Assembly: GCF_000003855.2 (NCBI RefSeq)
Contig: NW_003101680.1
Coordinates: 3,849,753-3,913,752 of the forward strand
Direction of reading: 5' to 3'
Source: Blastomyces gilchristii SLH14081
Taxonomy: Eukaryota > Ascomycota > Eurotiomycetes > Onygenales > Ajellomycetaceae
Length of the DNA stretch: 64,000 bases
Shown one piece after another: positions 8,440 through 19,767 of this stretch. The notes beneath the pieces were generated by a model. The model was not told the origin of the DNA, searched no databases, and saw nothing but the letters and a program-made list of their open reading frames with translations. The position numbers and the translations under genes were made by a program. How positions within the stretch are numbered: position 1 is the stretch's first letter; every line of letters starts with the position of its first letter.

Positions 8440-11400
8440 ATCTTCTTTATATTCTCTTTCCAATGTGTATATTTCAATGTTCCAAGTGATTTAGTAAGCC
8501 CATCCGCCGCGTTCTCAGCAGATGGAACATATTGGATAGATATCTTGTTTTTGCAGACAAGATCCTGAAGGATGTGGAAATGGACCTCTATATGCTTCAA
8601 GCGGCGTGGAATTGCTTCGGAAGAGGATAGCTCTATGGCAGACTTATTATTGGCATGGATCGTATAAGCCAGATCATTGGCTGTGGTGGGAATGGGGTGA
8701 TCATCGGCATCCAGATTGTTGAGGCGGGATGGGATGAATCCAGCGTCTTCTAGAAGCTCTCAGAGACAGACAAGCTCATATGCGGCCTTGGAGGATGCAA
8801 TATATTCGGCCTCTGTTGATGACTTGGAGACCCCTGTTTACCGGCAGCTCCGCCATGCAACGGGACCACCTGCCATGTAGATGATATAACCGGTGGTTGA
8901 ATGGGATCCTGGATCCCTACCGGCTCAATCGGCATCTGCGTATGCTACAGGTTCAATTTCAGCATCTCTGTGATAGGTTATACCCTCATTGATTGAACCC
9001 TGTAGATAATGGAGCATATGCTTGTATACAGCCCAGTTCTTTGATATAGACTGGGAGCTGAATCATTCAAGGAATCCTGCAGTGAAGCTCATATCAGGAC
9101 ATGTATTGAATGCCAGATATTACAGGGATTTGATACTGGATTGATAGAACTGTAGGATAAATTCTGCTGTGTATGCAATCAGTTCCTCATCATTATTCAT
9201 GAAATCAACATTCTCCTTCATAGAAGTGAATGTAGAATGACAGTCATTCATTAAGAACTTCTTCAGAAGATTCCTTATAAAGAGGAATTGAAACAATATC
9301 AATGAAGTTAAATCTCTATCAATTTTCATTTCTAGATAGTGATTGAAATCCTCTACATTCTTGATCTCATAATTAGCAGTGATTTCAGCTCTGGCCCAGT
9401 TCAGATCTTTGATTTTCAGACTGTAGAGATGGACATTATTCATATAGATGATTATATAGACCTGTCTTTTATTATGAATAAATAGTTCAGCATTATAGAG
9501 ACTGACATGAAAGTCTGAGTATAATAGCATCTTTCACAGCTTCTCATATCATAAGAGTGCTGCCTGCTTAAGACTGTAGAGTCTCTGCATCAACTTATAC
9601 ACAAGATTATCACAGTCTTCACAGAATTCTGTGAGTTAATTCATATATATCTGTTCATCAGCAGACAGTTGAGTATTTAAAAATACAGTCATCATATCAA
9701 TCTGCAGAACATATTATCTCTGAGATACTGAGATCATTATAAGAGCTTGTGAGATGAATGCAGAGACAACAGATGCAAAGATTCTTAAGTAATTGACTCT
9801 CTTCTATTAAAGATTTCTGCAGACAATTCAGCAGGTCTTATAGTAAATAACATCACTCATATTATTGAACTTTTTATCAAATACTCATTAGTCACAGAGA
9901 ACACTCATTTATAATATTCTCTCAATCAGTTATCAGATCTCTATCTATTTCAAATAATTGATCTCTTTAATACAGATCTTGTAATAATACTTTCATTTCA
10001 TGAAAGCTTTAACATATGTAAGGTTTTTTGAGATCAGAAGTGCAGTGATCTTGAAATCAGTGAGTAGATTTTTAAGACTGTCTCTCACTGAAGCTTTTCT
10101 CACTGTAGTGATATTTCTTATAGATGTTGAAGAATCATTCAATTCAACTGTGAGTTCTGAGAAGTTCAGTGTATTCTGCACTAAAAAAGTAGGTATTCTC
10201 ACAGAGATATCATAGTCAATTCATCAATTATTAGTGAGTATGAGAAATAATAGACACTCAGATCAGATTTTCTTATTAATAAATAGATTAGAAATTGCTG
10301 CAGTCTCTTGACAGACTGCAGTGAGTAGATCTGATATTACTGAAGAAATCATCACAGTCACTTTACAGACTGTGTTGAGTAGAACCTTTGAGTTGTGTGT
10401 TGTAGTCAGTATCAATGAATTAGCAAGATAAAGGTTCTTCTGAAAGATGATATCTTTTGAAATGTATAAACACTCATTGAAGAGGTTTATTAATCTATAA
10501 TTGATAAAATTATTATAACTCACAAAAATCAACTCTTTGAAATAAGAAGTCATTTTATTAATGAGCTTGAGAACTATCTTCAAGAATGCTTTGCAACCTC
10601 ATCAGTGAATACTATGTACAGAGAGTAGAGCTTCAAGCCAGGTCTTATATAATGTAATCAGCTTTGTATTTTCAGAGCTCTTATACAATATTGTTGAGAT
10701 TGATATAAGATTAAGCAGCTCTGTAGCTGTAATAACTGTCTTATCTCACATCTTTTCTGAAGCTGAAGAGTCTATTAATAGTGATTGAAACTTCTCAATG
10801 ATTAAACTGATTAATTGTTTGAATACTTCATCTTACTGTGAAGTATGAGAGAGAGTTGACTCTTATTTTATATCTTCACTGAGCATATATATTATGACTG
10901 CATTTGAATTCAATTCTTCATAATCTGAGTGAATGATTGTAATGTCACATCTCAGCAGATTCTTGATAAATTGATTGAAGATCTGTAGATATCTCAACAT
11001 CTTATTCTTGCATTTCAATAGAAATATTCACCTCATACAGATGACATTATCTGTTATCATCATTGCAAGCTTCTTATCAGTGTAAGATAATATATTATTC
11101 TCAGTTTCAAGAGTCTCATCATCACTGAAGATATTCACTCAAATCTTCAAGATCTTGCAGGTGACATGATGTGGTGTGAAATTCTTGTAGAAAGTATGTT
11201 TCTGTTTAGACTTAACATATATAACACAGAATGATAATTTCTTCAGACTGATAATGATAATATTAAATCACAGGTTTCTGATCATTTTTAATATACTATT
11301 TTCACTGATATGATCAAGTTGATGATGTCACTCATCTATTGAAAGCTGTTTTAAAAGGACTGCAGATAATCAAGATGAAGATGAGATAATAAAGAAATCA

Positions 11401-11940
11401 GTATCTGAATTCTTAGAGTTGATTAACTGTTCAACCTTCTCACAGCTGAAAGATCTCAAAGACTCAGCACTCAGATTGTAATCTGTTGAGATTGTCTTTG
11501 ATTTCAGAACAGCTATATATGTTACTACTTTATACATTGAGTCATTCATTATCTCATGAAATGTCAGTGAGATGTCAGATAGAATGTAAATATTATTATA
11601 AGACAGATTGATGTAGAAGATTTCACTGTTAATAAATGACAGAAACTCAAAGTAGTTCTCAGCATTAACTTGCATATCATGGTAAATATAGCTCTGATAT
11701 TTTATCAGCTTAGCAGAGATCAGATTTGCAGATAGTTCTGACACATAGTATATATAATTGAATTCTATCAATCTTTCACTTATCAGAATGAATACAGTGC
11801 TGACACTCTGAACCTTTATAATAATCTTATTAATCACTTGAACTATTGAATCATTGATTGCTATAAGTTCTGAAAATTGTGATCTATCACTCACTATGTG
11901 GTATTCAGTGTCACTATCTCATATAGTGAGAGAATTCTTG
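8440..11940 (-). pseudogene. Copia pol remnant (pre-integrase, integrase, reverse transcriptase, RNase H)
   Basis: Minus-strand pieces in several frames with many TGA/TAA stops. About 11,894-11,370 is the protease-to-integrase linker (ELSANLISAKLIKYQ, typical of Copia). Near 11,340 DE-stop-HHQLDHISENSILKM is the pre-integrase zinc region with Trp changed to TGA. About 9,530-9,120 is the reverse transcriptase C-terminal part (YMNNVHLYSLKIKDLNW, then NHYLEMKIDRDL). About 8,900-8,470 is RNase H (EAEYIASSKAAYELVCL, then ADDHPIPTTANDLAYTIHAN and RRLKHIEVHFHILQD). No intact frame exists, so the element cannot be autonomous. Confidence 0.85.
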
Positions 11941-12049
11941 TGAGGTTTCATGAAACAGACTGACACATTGATAATCTCTGTGAGATTTGTCATCTGATAG
12001 ATCTCTGATTCATCTGTAATAAATAGTTGAGTTCTACTCTCACTATTGT

Positions 12050-13450
12050 TCTTTTTCTTCTTTTCCTTGAATTTCTTTATTCTTGCAGCATTGTTTATTC
12101 TTCAATTATTCAGAGCACTGTCTGAATTGATCAATTAACAGGTGTCAAAGTGAGATCTCTCACAATCAGAATATGTAGATGAATTTCTTGATCTCTGATG
12201 ATTTTAAGAGCTCTCTTGTGAACTGCTATGATCATATTCAGTACAGTCTTCACAGGCCGGATTTGATGTATTGTTGTTTAAATTGATAGATGTAATGATT
12301 GTTGTATCTGTTATAGCTGTTATAGCTGTGTTAGCTGCAGAATCTATATTCTGCAGATTCTTTTTATCTTTTGAAGAATCAAGCCATGAACAGATCTTCT
12401 TCATGAGAAGATCAATATTCAATATCACAGCTGTGAATTTGAAATTCTGTATCTTCTCTATCTTCTTCTGAACATAATTTCTTCAATTGTTGAGTAGAAC
12501 TGAGTAGAAGATATTAAATATTCATGAATCTAAGAGGAAAGTATTCAACATCTTCAATTTCATGATGATGAATCAGAACTTATTAAAGAATGTGTGTAGA
12601 TTGATGATCTGTGTGTCACTAAGAGACATGAATTTCAGAACTGTCTCATGATGTAACTGTGTTTTGAGAACAGAGTATTTCTGTTCAATTGCATTTCATA
12701 GAGTATAAGTAATCTGATTTTCATCATACTTGAAGAAATGTGGTCTGATACCTGCACTCAAGAAGTTCAAGATGAATATGTAGAGTCACTGATTTCTGAC
12801 ATCTCAGAATAATGCTCATTCATCATCTCTTTATAGAGAATTCTGAGTCTGTTGTTTCTCTATCATATATCAGCACTGTGCATTAATCAGTTTTGATTTC
12901 ATGAAGATGCTTCATGTGATGTAATTAAATGTATCAGTCAGACTGTTTAATCTCACAGTATTCTTGACATCTTTCTTGAATTAGAAGATTGTCTTGTCAA
13001 CACAGCTATTCAGTTTATAAAGGTTGAATTTCAATCTTTCACTGAGATTAGAATTTCATGTAACTGTTGATATAATGACAGAATGATTATTAACATTCTG
13101 TGATCAATCTGTGAAGAATGAGAATCTCTGTTGACAGAGTTTTTTCAGTTGTAGTTCAAGTTCTAAGACTCTTTGCTTTCTCTTGTTCATCTCAAGTATT
13201 ATCTTGAGATGCTCTATCTGTTGATCTGATATTATCTTACTTAAACAGTAGATATCTGAGTGTTCAATATTCTTATCAAGAGAACCAGCTTCATTAAGCT
13301 GTTGAGTAGATTAGAAGGTCAGCCTGACTGTGTTAGAAGCTGTATTCAAACCAGCTTTAAATTGAGAGAGTGTTTCAGAGCATTCTTCAATGAAGCTTTC
13401 AAAGACTTTAGAAGAATGTTCACTGATAGTAGACTGATCATGTGACCGTG
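12050..13450 (-). pseudogene. Copia gag remnant
   Basis: Minus-strand frames upstream of pol contain a charged helical region (KIILEMNKRKQRVLELELQL) and FFKYDENQITYTLCNAIEQK, and near 12,260-12,240 a partial CCHC-like knuckle (CEDCTEYDHSSS). The arrangement and position fit Copia Gag. Stops interrupt it throughout. Boundaries are approximate. Confidence 0.55.
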
Positions 13451-13798
13451 TCTGAGATCAGGATCAAACTTTACAGTTGTTACATTGTCTAAAAGCATTA
13501 CTTCTGATCATGATTTGTGTTCATCACATTGATTTCAAATCATGTTATTTCAAATATTAAAGATTTCAGATTCACTTTTCAAATAAAAATCTAGTTCTGA
13601 ATAAAGAATATGTTTGAATTCTTAGTCACATTTTCATTCTGATCTCATTATTGAGAATGGCATCAAATGAGACTATGAAATCACTTCTCACTTACATAAT
13701 ATCATAACATAGTACTCATTTATTGAAAATTCAACAGAGAGTGTTATCAAATATTGTTACTTTTCTGAATACAGATCATAATTCATATAATTTTAATT

Positions 13799-13926
13799 AT
13801 AAAAAAAACATAAAATACAAAAAAAAACAAAAAACAAAAAACAAAACAAATATAAGAAAAAATCATATTAAAAAAAAAAAAAAAGAAAAGAAAAAGAAAA
13901 AAATAAAAAATAAAAATAAAAAAAAT
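13799..13926. repeat. A-rich low-complexity tract
   Basis: About 125 bp almost entirely A with scattered C, T and G on the plus strand, between the gag remnant and the inserted material. It could be an old retrotransposition tail or simply degenerate sequence. Confidence 0.7.
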
Positions 13927-15027
13927 CAAGATCACAGAGTCACAGCACTCTTAAAATACTCACTTCTCAGAGTCTTTGCAATATTCATTATCAACTGTGT
14001 ATTTCTCACAGTGAGAGTAACACAGCTGTGATGAGTCATTGTCTTAATATCATCTAATAAATAATCAGTATATATCTGTATAAATGTGAATAATTAGAAA
14101 ATATACACTTAAAAAGTGTGATCAGAGTGAACTCTGCTGTCACTTAAATAATATCAAGAGCAGAATGCTGAAATCAATGATTTCTCTCATTAATTTCACA
14201 GATAAGGCATGTGAAGATAATCTTGAGAAATATAAGATTCTCTGACTTCTGATAAAAATGAATCTCATGAAGAGACTCTATTTTCATGATATCAGAGACT
14301 GAGTGTTATTAAAAAGTATTACTTTCATGCAATGTATATACACTTACTGCAGTGATTCACTCTCTGTGTATGTGACTGAGAGTTACAGCTTTTCTACACT
14401 GCACAGCTCTTTCTGAAATGCTGCTGTCAGTTTGTAACTCACACAGTCTCTCAGTTCAGCACATGCTGTGTGTATGCAGTTCTGCATGCTGAGGCTGTGT
14501 TGATCATTATGACCTGATATAGTACTCACTTTTCACAAGTTATGTTTCATTTGAGAAGAAGAGAGAAAGACACAACTGTTGTTTTATTAAGAGAGAGATA
14601 GATAATTAATATTATTAAATTAATTTAATTCATCTGTATTTAAAATTTGATTAATTTATACTCTTCAATTTGAGAGTTTCTATGAGTGTTTTAATAGTTT
14701 TCATACCAGCTTGAACTTAGTGATGAGTTGAAGAAGAAGAGAAAAGAGAGAAGAAAGAAATGAGAATAACTTATCTTTATAATATGAAAACAGAGAATTG
14801 CTGCAATCATTCTCTCTAGTAACAAAGATCTGTTTTCTGCATGTATCTCTGATATAGATTATATGATAAATGCATACAAAGAATATCAATAGTGCATGCA
14901 TTGAATGAAGATAATATTGCTATGCAACACTGTAGCTGTTTCTGTACATCTCTGAAAGCTGTTAATAGTTTCTTTATCTCTTTATATTTGATAAGTTAAT
15001 AATATATTTCAATGCACTCTTTCTTTC

Positions 15028-15112
15028 ATTATCATTATCATCATCATCATCATCATCATTATCACTATCATTATCATCATTATCATCATTATTATTATCA
15101 TTATTATCATAT
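15028..15112 (+). repeat. (ATC/ATT)n trinucleotide microsatellite
   Basis: About 85 bp of ATC and ATT units on the plus strand. The His/Tyr-rich open frame across it is an artefact of the repeat. Confidence 0.85.
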
Positions 15113-15194
15113 CATTGCCTGCCTTCACCTTCTCTTCAATGCTTATCAAAATCAATCATATTATTTCTCTTCAAATATTCTGCAGTTCTGTGAA

Positions 15195-15945
15195 CCATCA
15201 AGGTGCGTGAGCACTGTCACAGATTGAAGAAAGAGAAGAAGAAGATGTTCAAGTGCAGAGAGACAGATTGTAAGACATGTTATAATGTCTTGAAGAGGCT
15301 CTGTAAAAAAGCAGAATGATAACAATTTTAAGTAACACTTCTGATAGATTTAGACTGAACTAAGTATAGAAATAATGTGGATGACACTGCCTGTGAGAGA
15401 TTGAAAAAGAAGACAGTGAAGAGTCTTATACAGTAGCAGTGAGATCAGAAGAAGTTCTGAGAATGATTTGAGATCAAGATAAAGAGAGAGAGAAAGAAGA
15501 AGAGTGTTACTGTAAATAAGCAGTGACAGAAGAAGATTGAGAAGATATTGAAGTAAGAGACAAAGAAGCTAAAACTGATAAGTTTTTTATTAAAAGATAA
15601 CAATTTTTGATAACACTTCTGTTCTCTAATTAATTAGCAGGAGCTGACAGAGAAGAAGAGAATTGAGACCTTGTTCAGGTCTCAAATACACTTCATGATT
15701 CAGAATATTGAGAAGACAGCTCTGCTCTCTGAGCATGTCAATCTGCTTGCTGCTGAGATGGAACCCGAGACAGCAGACCAGAAAATGCAGGATTTTGAGA
15801 TACAGATTGACCTGGCTGAGAGAGAGCAGTGAAAACCCTTCTCTGAGAAGGCAGTGAAGAGAGATTTTGAGATGATTATCATCTCAGATGAGAAGAAGAA
15901 GAAGAAGAAGAAGAAGAAGAAGAAGAAGAATGAGAAGTAAATTAT
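15195..15945 (+). pseudogene. Unidentified Lys/Arg-rich reading frame (decayed) inside the retrotransposon
   Basis: Plus-strand pieces read as one basic protein if several TGA codons were once CGA. They are EHCHRLKKEKKKMFKCRET followed by DCKTCYNVLKRLCKKAE (15,200-15,318), then ACERLKKKTVKSLIQ (about 15,388), KRERKKKSVTVNKQ (about 15,490), ELTEKKRIETLFRSQIHFMI with LLSEHVNLLAAEME (15,645-15,770), and a poly-Lys end from a GAA repeat at 15,891-15,930. Four Cys residues in the first piece might bind zinc. I do not recognise the family. Breaks near 15,320 and 15,595 coincide with copies of the TTGATAACACT-like motif, which may be introns. It may be the 5' part of the hAT gene or an independent insertion. 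Confidence 0.3.
15891..15930 (+). repeat. (GAA)n microsatellite
   Basis: About 13 uninterrupted GAA units followed by degenerate copies, encoding poly-Lys in one frame. Confidence 0.85.
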
Positions 15946-16095
15946 GAAGAATAATAAGAAGAATAAGAAAGAGAAGAAGTAGATTTTTTTCTTTTTATAT
16001 TAATTAGTTATAAGTTTAAGTTTTTAATTATTAATAATTAAAATTGATTTTGAGTTTTCAAAAATTATTGTACAAGTTGTAATCAAGTCAGGAAT

Positions 16096-16116
16096 GATAT
16101 ATATATATATATATAT
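16096..16116. repeat. (AT)n microsatellite
   Basis: Run of AT units, about 20 bp. Confidence 0.8.
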
Positions 16117-16449
16117 TTAACTATCATGATTTACAAATCACTATAATGTATAAGTATCAACATTTTTTCAACATTGATATTCACAATATTAATATATTTT
16201 TAATAATATCATCTGATAACACAATTTGATAACACTCTCTTTCATAATATTAATATATTTCAAGAAATATAACAGAGATTAATCAAGATTATTTGTTTAC
16301 TTTTATATATCAATGATATTCAATCTGAGTTAGTACTAAAATTATAACTAAGCTAAGAAACAAGATTATTTTCTCTTATATTAATTCTTCTTACACACAT
16401 CAGTGATTAGTTATTGAAAATAAATTATCATCTTTCTTAAATTATTATC

Positions 16450-18900
16450 ATGTCTTCTGAATCTACTTCTTTCACTTCTTTTACTTCTATTGAAGATTCA
16501 TAAACTCTTTAAGAAATCACTGTGAATTACAAAGTCTATATTATTTACAATTCAACACAGAATACTCTCTTTCAATCATGATAAATAATCACTTCATTCT
16601 TCACATCTGATTCCAGGTCACAAAATTTATGAAAAACTCAATACAAATATTAAGATAAACTATGAAATAATTATCAACAGGTTGTATTGCAGATTACTGA
16701 AGAGTTATCTCTTTACTACAATCACTGTAACTTCATTCAGAAACATTCATCATGAACTGATCATGACTCTGGAGAAATTTTCTGACATCTGAAGTTATCA
16801 GAATGCAGACAATAAAAGGAAAATAATCAGAAAATTACTACTGAGCTGGTAAGTTACTCTACTAGATAATGATTTTTGATAACACTAACTTTCTAATTTG
16901 AAGGAAATTATGTGAAAACAACTCTATATCAGTACTCTGATTTCATAACTCTCATCTGATAACTTCTGTGAATAATTACTTCACATGTGTATATCTCTGA
17001 ATCTTTCTCTTTAATCAATTGAAAACTCTGAATTTCAAACACTTCTTCAAATGCTTAATTCAAATCTTCATATTTCACATTGATTCTATCTTCAGTTCAA
17101 CCTTGAGATACACTACAAAGTTAATATGCAATATCTAAAATCAGAGTTGAAGAATCATTGAAGAGTGTCTCTCACAGTGAATGCATAAACTAGTACAAAC
17201 AATCTTGCATTTATAAGAGTTATATGTTATTACATTGATAAGAACTGAACTTATCAAGAGACATTAATTGAATTTGAATCATTAATCAGTAGTCATACTG
17301 AGAATTATATAACAGAGATATTAATGACTGTGATTAAAAATAACTATTGAGATATTAGTCTCAGTCTTCTTACAATTACAACTGACAATGCTGTGAATAA
17401 CTACATTATGATAAAGAGCTTGAAGCAAAAATTGGCTTTGTATTTCTGAAATGATAAACAAGGTCATATTTTCTGCATTACTCATGTGATTTAACTTATG
17501 ATATAAACACTGATAAAGAATCTTAACATTGAGATGAAGAATAATGAGATGACTGATTCTTGAGATAAGAATGAGATGAAAGTAATTACTCAAGTAACTT
17601 TTATATTCACTTTATAAAAGATAATATTTTTTGACAACACTTTTTAATATTGCTTTTTAATAACACTTTTTGATAACACTACTGTTAATTTTGAATAGAT
17701 TGACTAATAATTTAAATATCATAGATTTAAAACATTGCTAATACAATTTGTACCTCTTCTAAATAATAATAATGATTTTATAATATTTAATAAATAAACA
17801 AATCAGTCACATCACTGAATATTATACAGAATGTTAGAATATGATAAAGTTTAATATATGAGATAACTGTTCAGACTCTTCAATTATGTCAGATGATTAA
17901 TCATTGAGTGCAACACTCTGATTAAGAAAAGATTCAGATATTGAAACTTTTAAATATAAAGTAAACTCAGTTGAAATATGTGATTGATTTACTGTTTCAG
18001 TTTTATAAGATAATAAAGACAGTCTCAATCACTTGTACATCAATGCTGCAGTCAGTCTGATGAGTGTATAATAGTTTATTTACTTATCTTGAGAAGCAGT
18101 TGAATCACTTAAAAAGAAATTCAGTCTGAGATGATGCTATAGTGCAGACTATTATTACTGTAAGAAATAAACTAGTATATTACTACAGTAAAATGAAACA
18201 ATCTTTTACAGAGTACTATACTATAGCAGCTCTACTAGATCTCTTCTGTTGAGTTAATATCTACACTTCTCAAGATTGAACAGAGAAGAAATGAGACTCA
18301 TATGTCAAATTAGCCTGAGACTACTACAATGTCAACTATCAGAGATTTGAATGAGCAGATATTTAAAATGTGAAGACAGTGAAATACAATTCTCTAGTAA
18401 GTAATGATCTTTGATAACACTTCATATCACATAGAACTATAATACTAACTTTGAAACAGAACTTGTATACATTGATTGCAACTGAAAATCAGACAAAACT
18501 ACATGCTTATAAAACTGAATTTGACTGCTATCTTTAAGATGATTTGATGAATTTACATGCCAAATCAATTCTAGAGTTATGAAAAATTGTTAAGAGTATA
18601 TATTTAACTGTTATACTGATGATATATGATATTCTGACAATTTCATTAACAGAGATGAGAATGAAGTGAAAGTTCAACTCAAGTTGAGATATTTATCACT
18701 ATTACTGAAGACAATTACAAGAAGAAATAATCAAGAAACTCATGATTATAAAATATGAAATTATCAGACAGTTTAATACCTCTGATCACAGTATATCAGA
18801 GAAGTGTAGTTTTTATAAGAAAGTGAAGAATAAACTTGTACAAGAATGTATTTAGTTGTTTCATGAACATTATTAATAATCATTATCAAATTCTGATTAT
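16450..18900 (+). pseudogene. hAT-superfamily transposase remnant with introns
   Basis: Plus-strand translation with many TGA stops still shows ordered hAT landmarks. At 17,372-17,455 ITTDNAVNNYIMIKSL, then GHIFCITHVI (about 17,465), is the catalytic-region block (TDNAxNN ... H-V-x-N/D). At about 18,175-18,240 YYYSKMKQSFTEYYTIAALLD matches the YAIATxLDP region. At 18,510-18,640 EFDCYL, then DDLMNLHAKSILEL, then MIYDILTIS is the C-terminal dimerisation region (YLxxDLxxxxxxxILxWW ... RDILxIP). Exon-like parts are separated by GTAAGT-started segments at about 16,851 and 18,396. The strand is opposite to the surrounding Copia remnants. I could not define terminal inverted repeats. Confidence 0.7.
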
Positions 18901-19561
18901 ATAAGCAATCACTGAATAAACTGAATAAGACTGATTTTAATCTTCAGTCTCAGTCTCATTCTGATTTTGAAAGAATGATCATCTTTTACAGTTTATTCTG
19001 AAAAATTACTCTTATTTCACTGTTCTTGAATTAAATCTGGTCATTTTTCACATCATTTCTCTCAGAAATGATTCATTTTCAGATTTTTTTGAGGCTTGGT
19101 TCTGGTGGGACTCACGCCAAGAAATGTATGAGACCAGACCAAATGAGACCAAATGTGAAATTCATGGTCCTGCCGGCCAGTCTAACTGACAGAGTATGAG
19201 TGTGAAGAATTATTATCATCATCAACTGCAACTGATTCAGTGAAAAGAACATAAGATTGTGAATATATATATGAGTGAGATTGTATTGAATCTGCTATCT
19301 TAATATTCATTTATTGAATTCTTGTCAATATCATTCTCTTTTCTTGCTTTTTTTTGTAAATGTGATGTGTTTTCTGCAAGTCTCTTTTTTAAGTGAGTAG
19401 TAGTATTATTAATTATCAAGATCTTAAATGTATCAATACTGATAGAATAAGATGATTTTAACTCCTGATGAGTGTATCAAATGAAGCAGTAGTTTAAATA
19501 GATTATATTGACAAGGAATTCTGAATTGGCAGTGATTTTGTGTAAAACAGGTCTCATAATC

Positions 19562-19657
19562 TGTGAAAGGTGTAAAGCTTGTGTGATTGAAAGGTTGCTA
19601 GCTTTGTGGGAAGTTATATGGTGGAAGGATTAGTAAGCCAGATCACGTGACCTGACA
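19562..19657 (-). repeat. LTR copy 2 (5' LTR of the minus-strand element)
   Basis: 96 bp, TGTGAAAGG...CCTGACA on the plus strand, followed directly by the second ATTCC target copy (19,658-19,662). One visible difference from the copy at 8,200-8,295. Confidence 0.92.
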
Positions 19658-19693
19658 ATTCCACCTTGCCCGCTGCTCTCTGGGATGGAGAAA

Positions 19694-19767
19694 GAAGCTC
19701 ACAAAAACACATTCTTTTTGAACTGACTCTGAACTCCATTCAAAAAGAACATGTTTTTGTGAGCTTC
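19694..19767. repeat. Long inverted repeat (29-bp arms, 16-bp loop) inside the MITE
   Basis: Arms at 19,694-19,722 (GAAGCTCACAAAAACA...) and 19,739-19,767 are reverse complements with about 27 of 29 matches. Transcription of either strand would give a stable hairpin. The inner part of each arm (AAAAAGAAC / GTTCTTTTT) resembles the MITE subterminal sequence. Confidence 0.85.

Larger units (their letters stand above)
8200..19657 (-). mobile_element. Ty1/Copia-type LTR retrotransposon, full-length but decayed, with nested insertions
   Basis: Two 96-bp direct repeats with TG...CA ends bound the element, and the 5-bp sequence ATTCC flanks both outer ends (8,195-8,199 and 19,658-19,662), which is a target-site duplication. 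Coding remnants are on the minus strand in Copia order from right to left: gag, zinc-knuckle/pre-integrase, integrase, reverse transcriptase, RNase H. A short purine tract (GAGTGGGGG on the minus strand) adjoins the LTR at 8,296, as expected for the polypurine tract. I could not match the primer-binding site beside 19,562 to a tRNA. At about 11.5 kb it is roughly twice the usual Copia length. The excess is mainly 13.6-19.2 kb, where a hAT transposase and other material lie. Confidence 0.9.

Noticed and set aside
10260..10400. Two similar 35-bp units (CAGTCTCTTGACAGACTG and CAGTCACTTTACAGACTG) that look like inverted repeats
   Set aside because: They are short internal repeats of the decayed Copia coding region. 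I see no independent element.
13723..14031. Lys-rich frame of 102 codons
   Set aside because: Produced by the A-rich tract.
15012..15227. His/Tyr-rich frame of 71 codons
   Set aside because: Produced by the ATC/ATT microsatellite.
8200..19657. Giant Starship-type element carrying accessory cargo
   Set aside because: The block has LTRs, a 5-bp duplication and Copia coding order. I saw no DUF3435 tyrosine recombinase.
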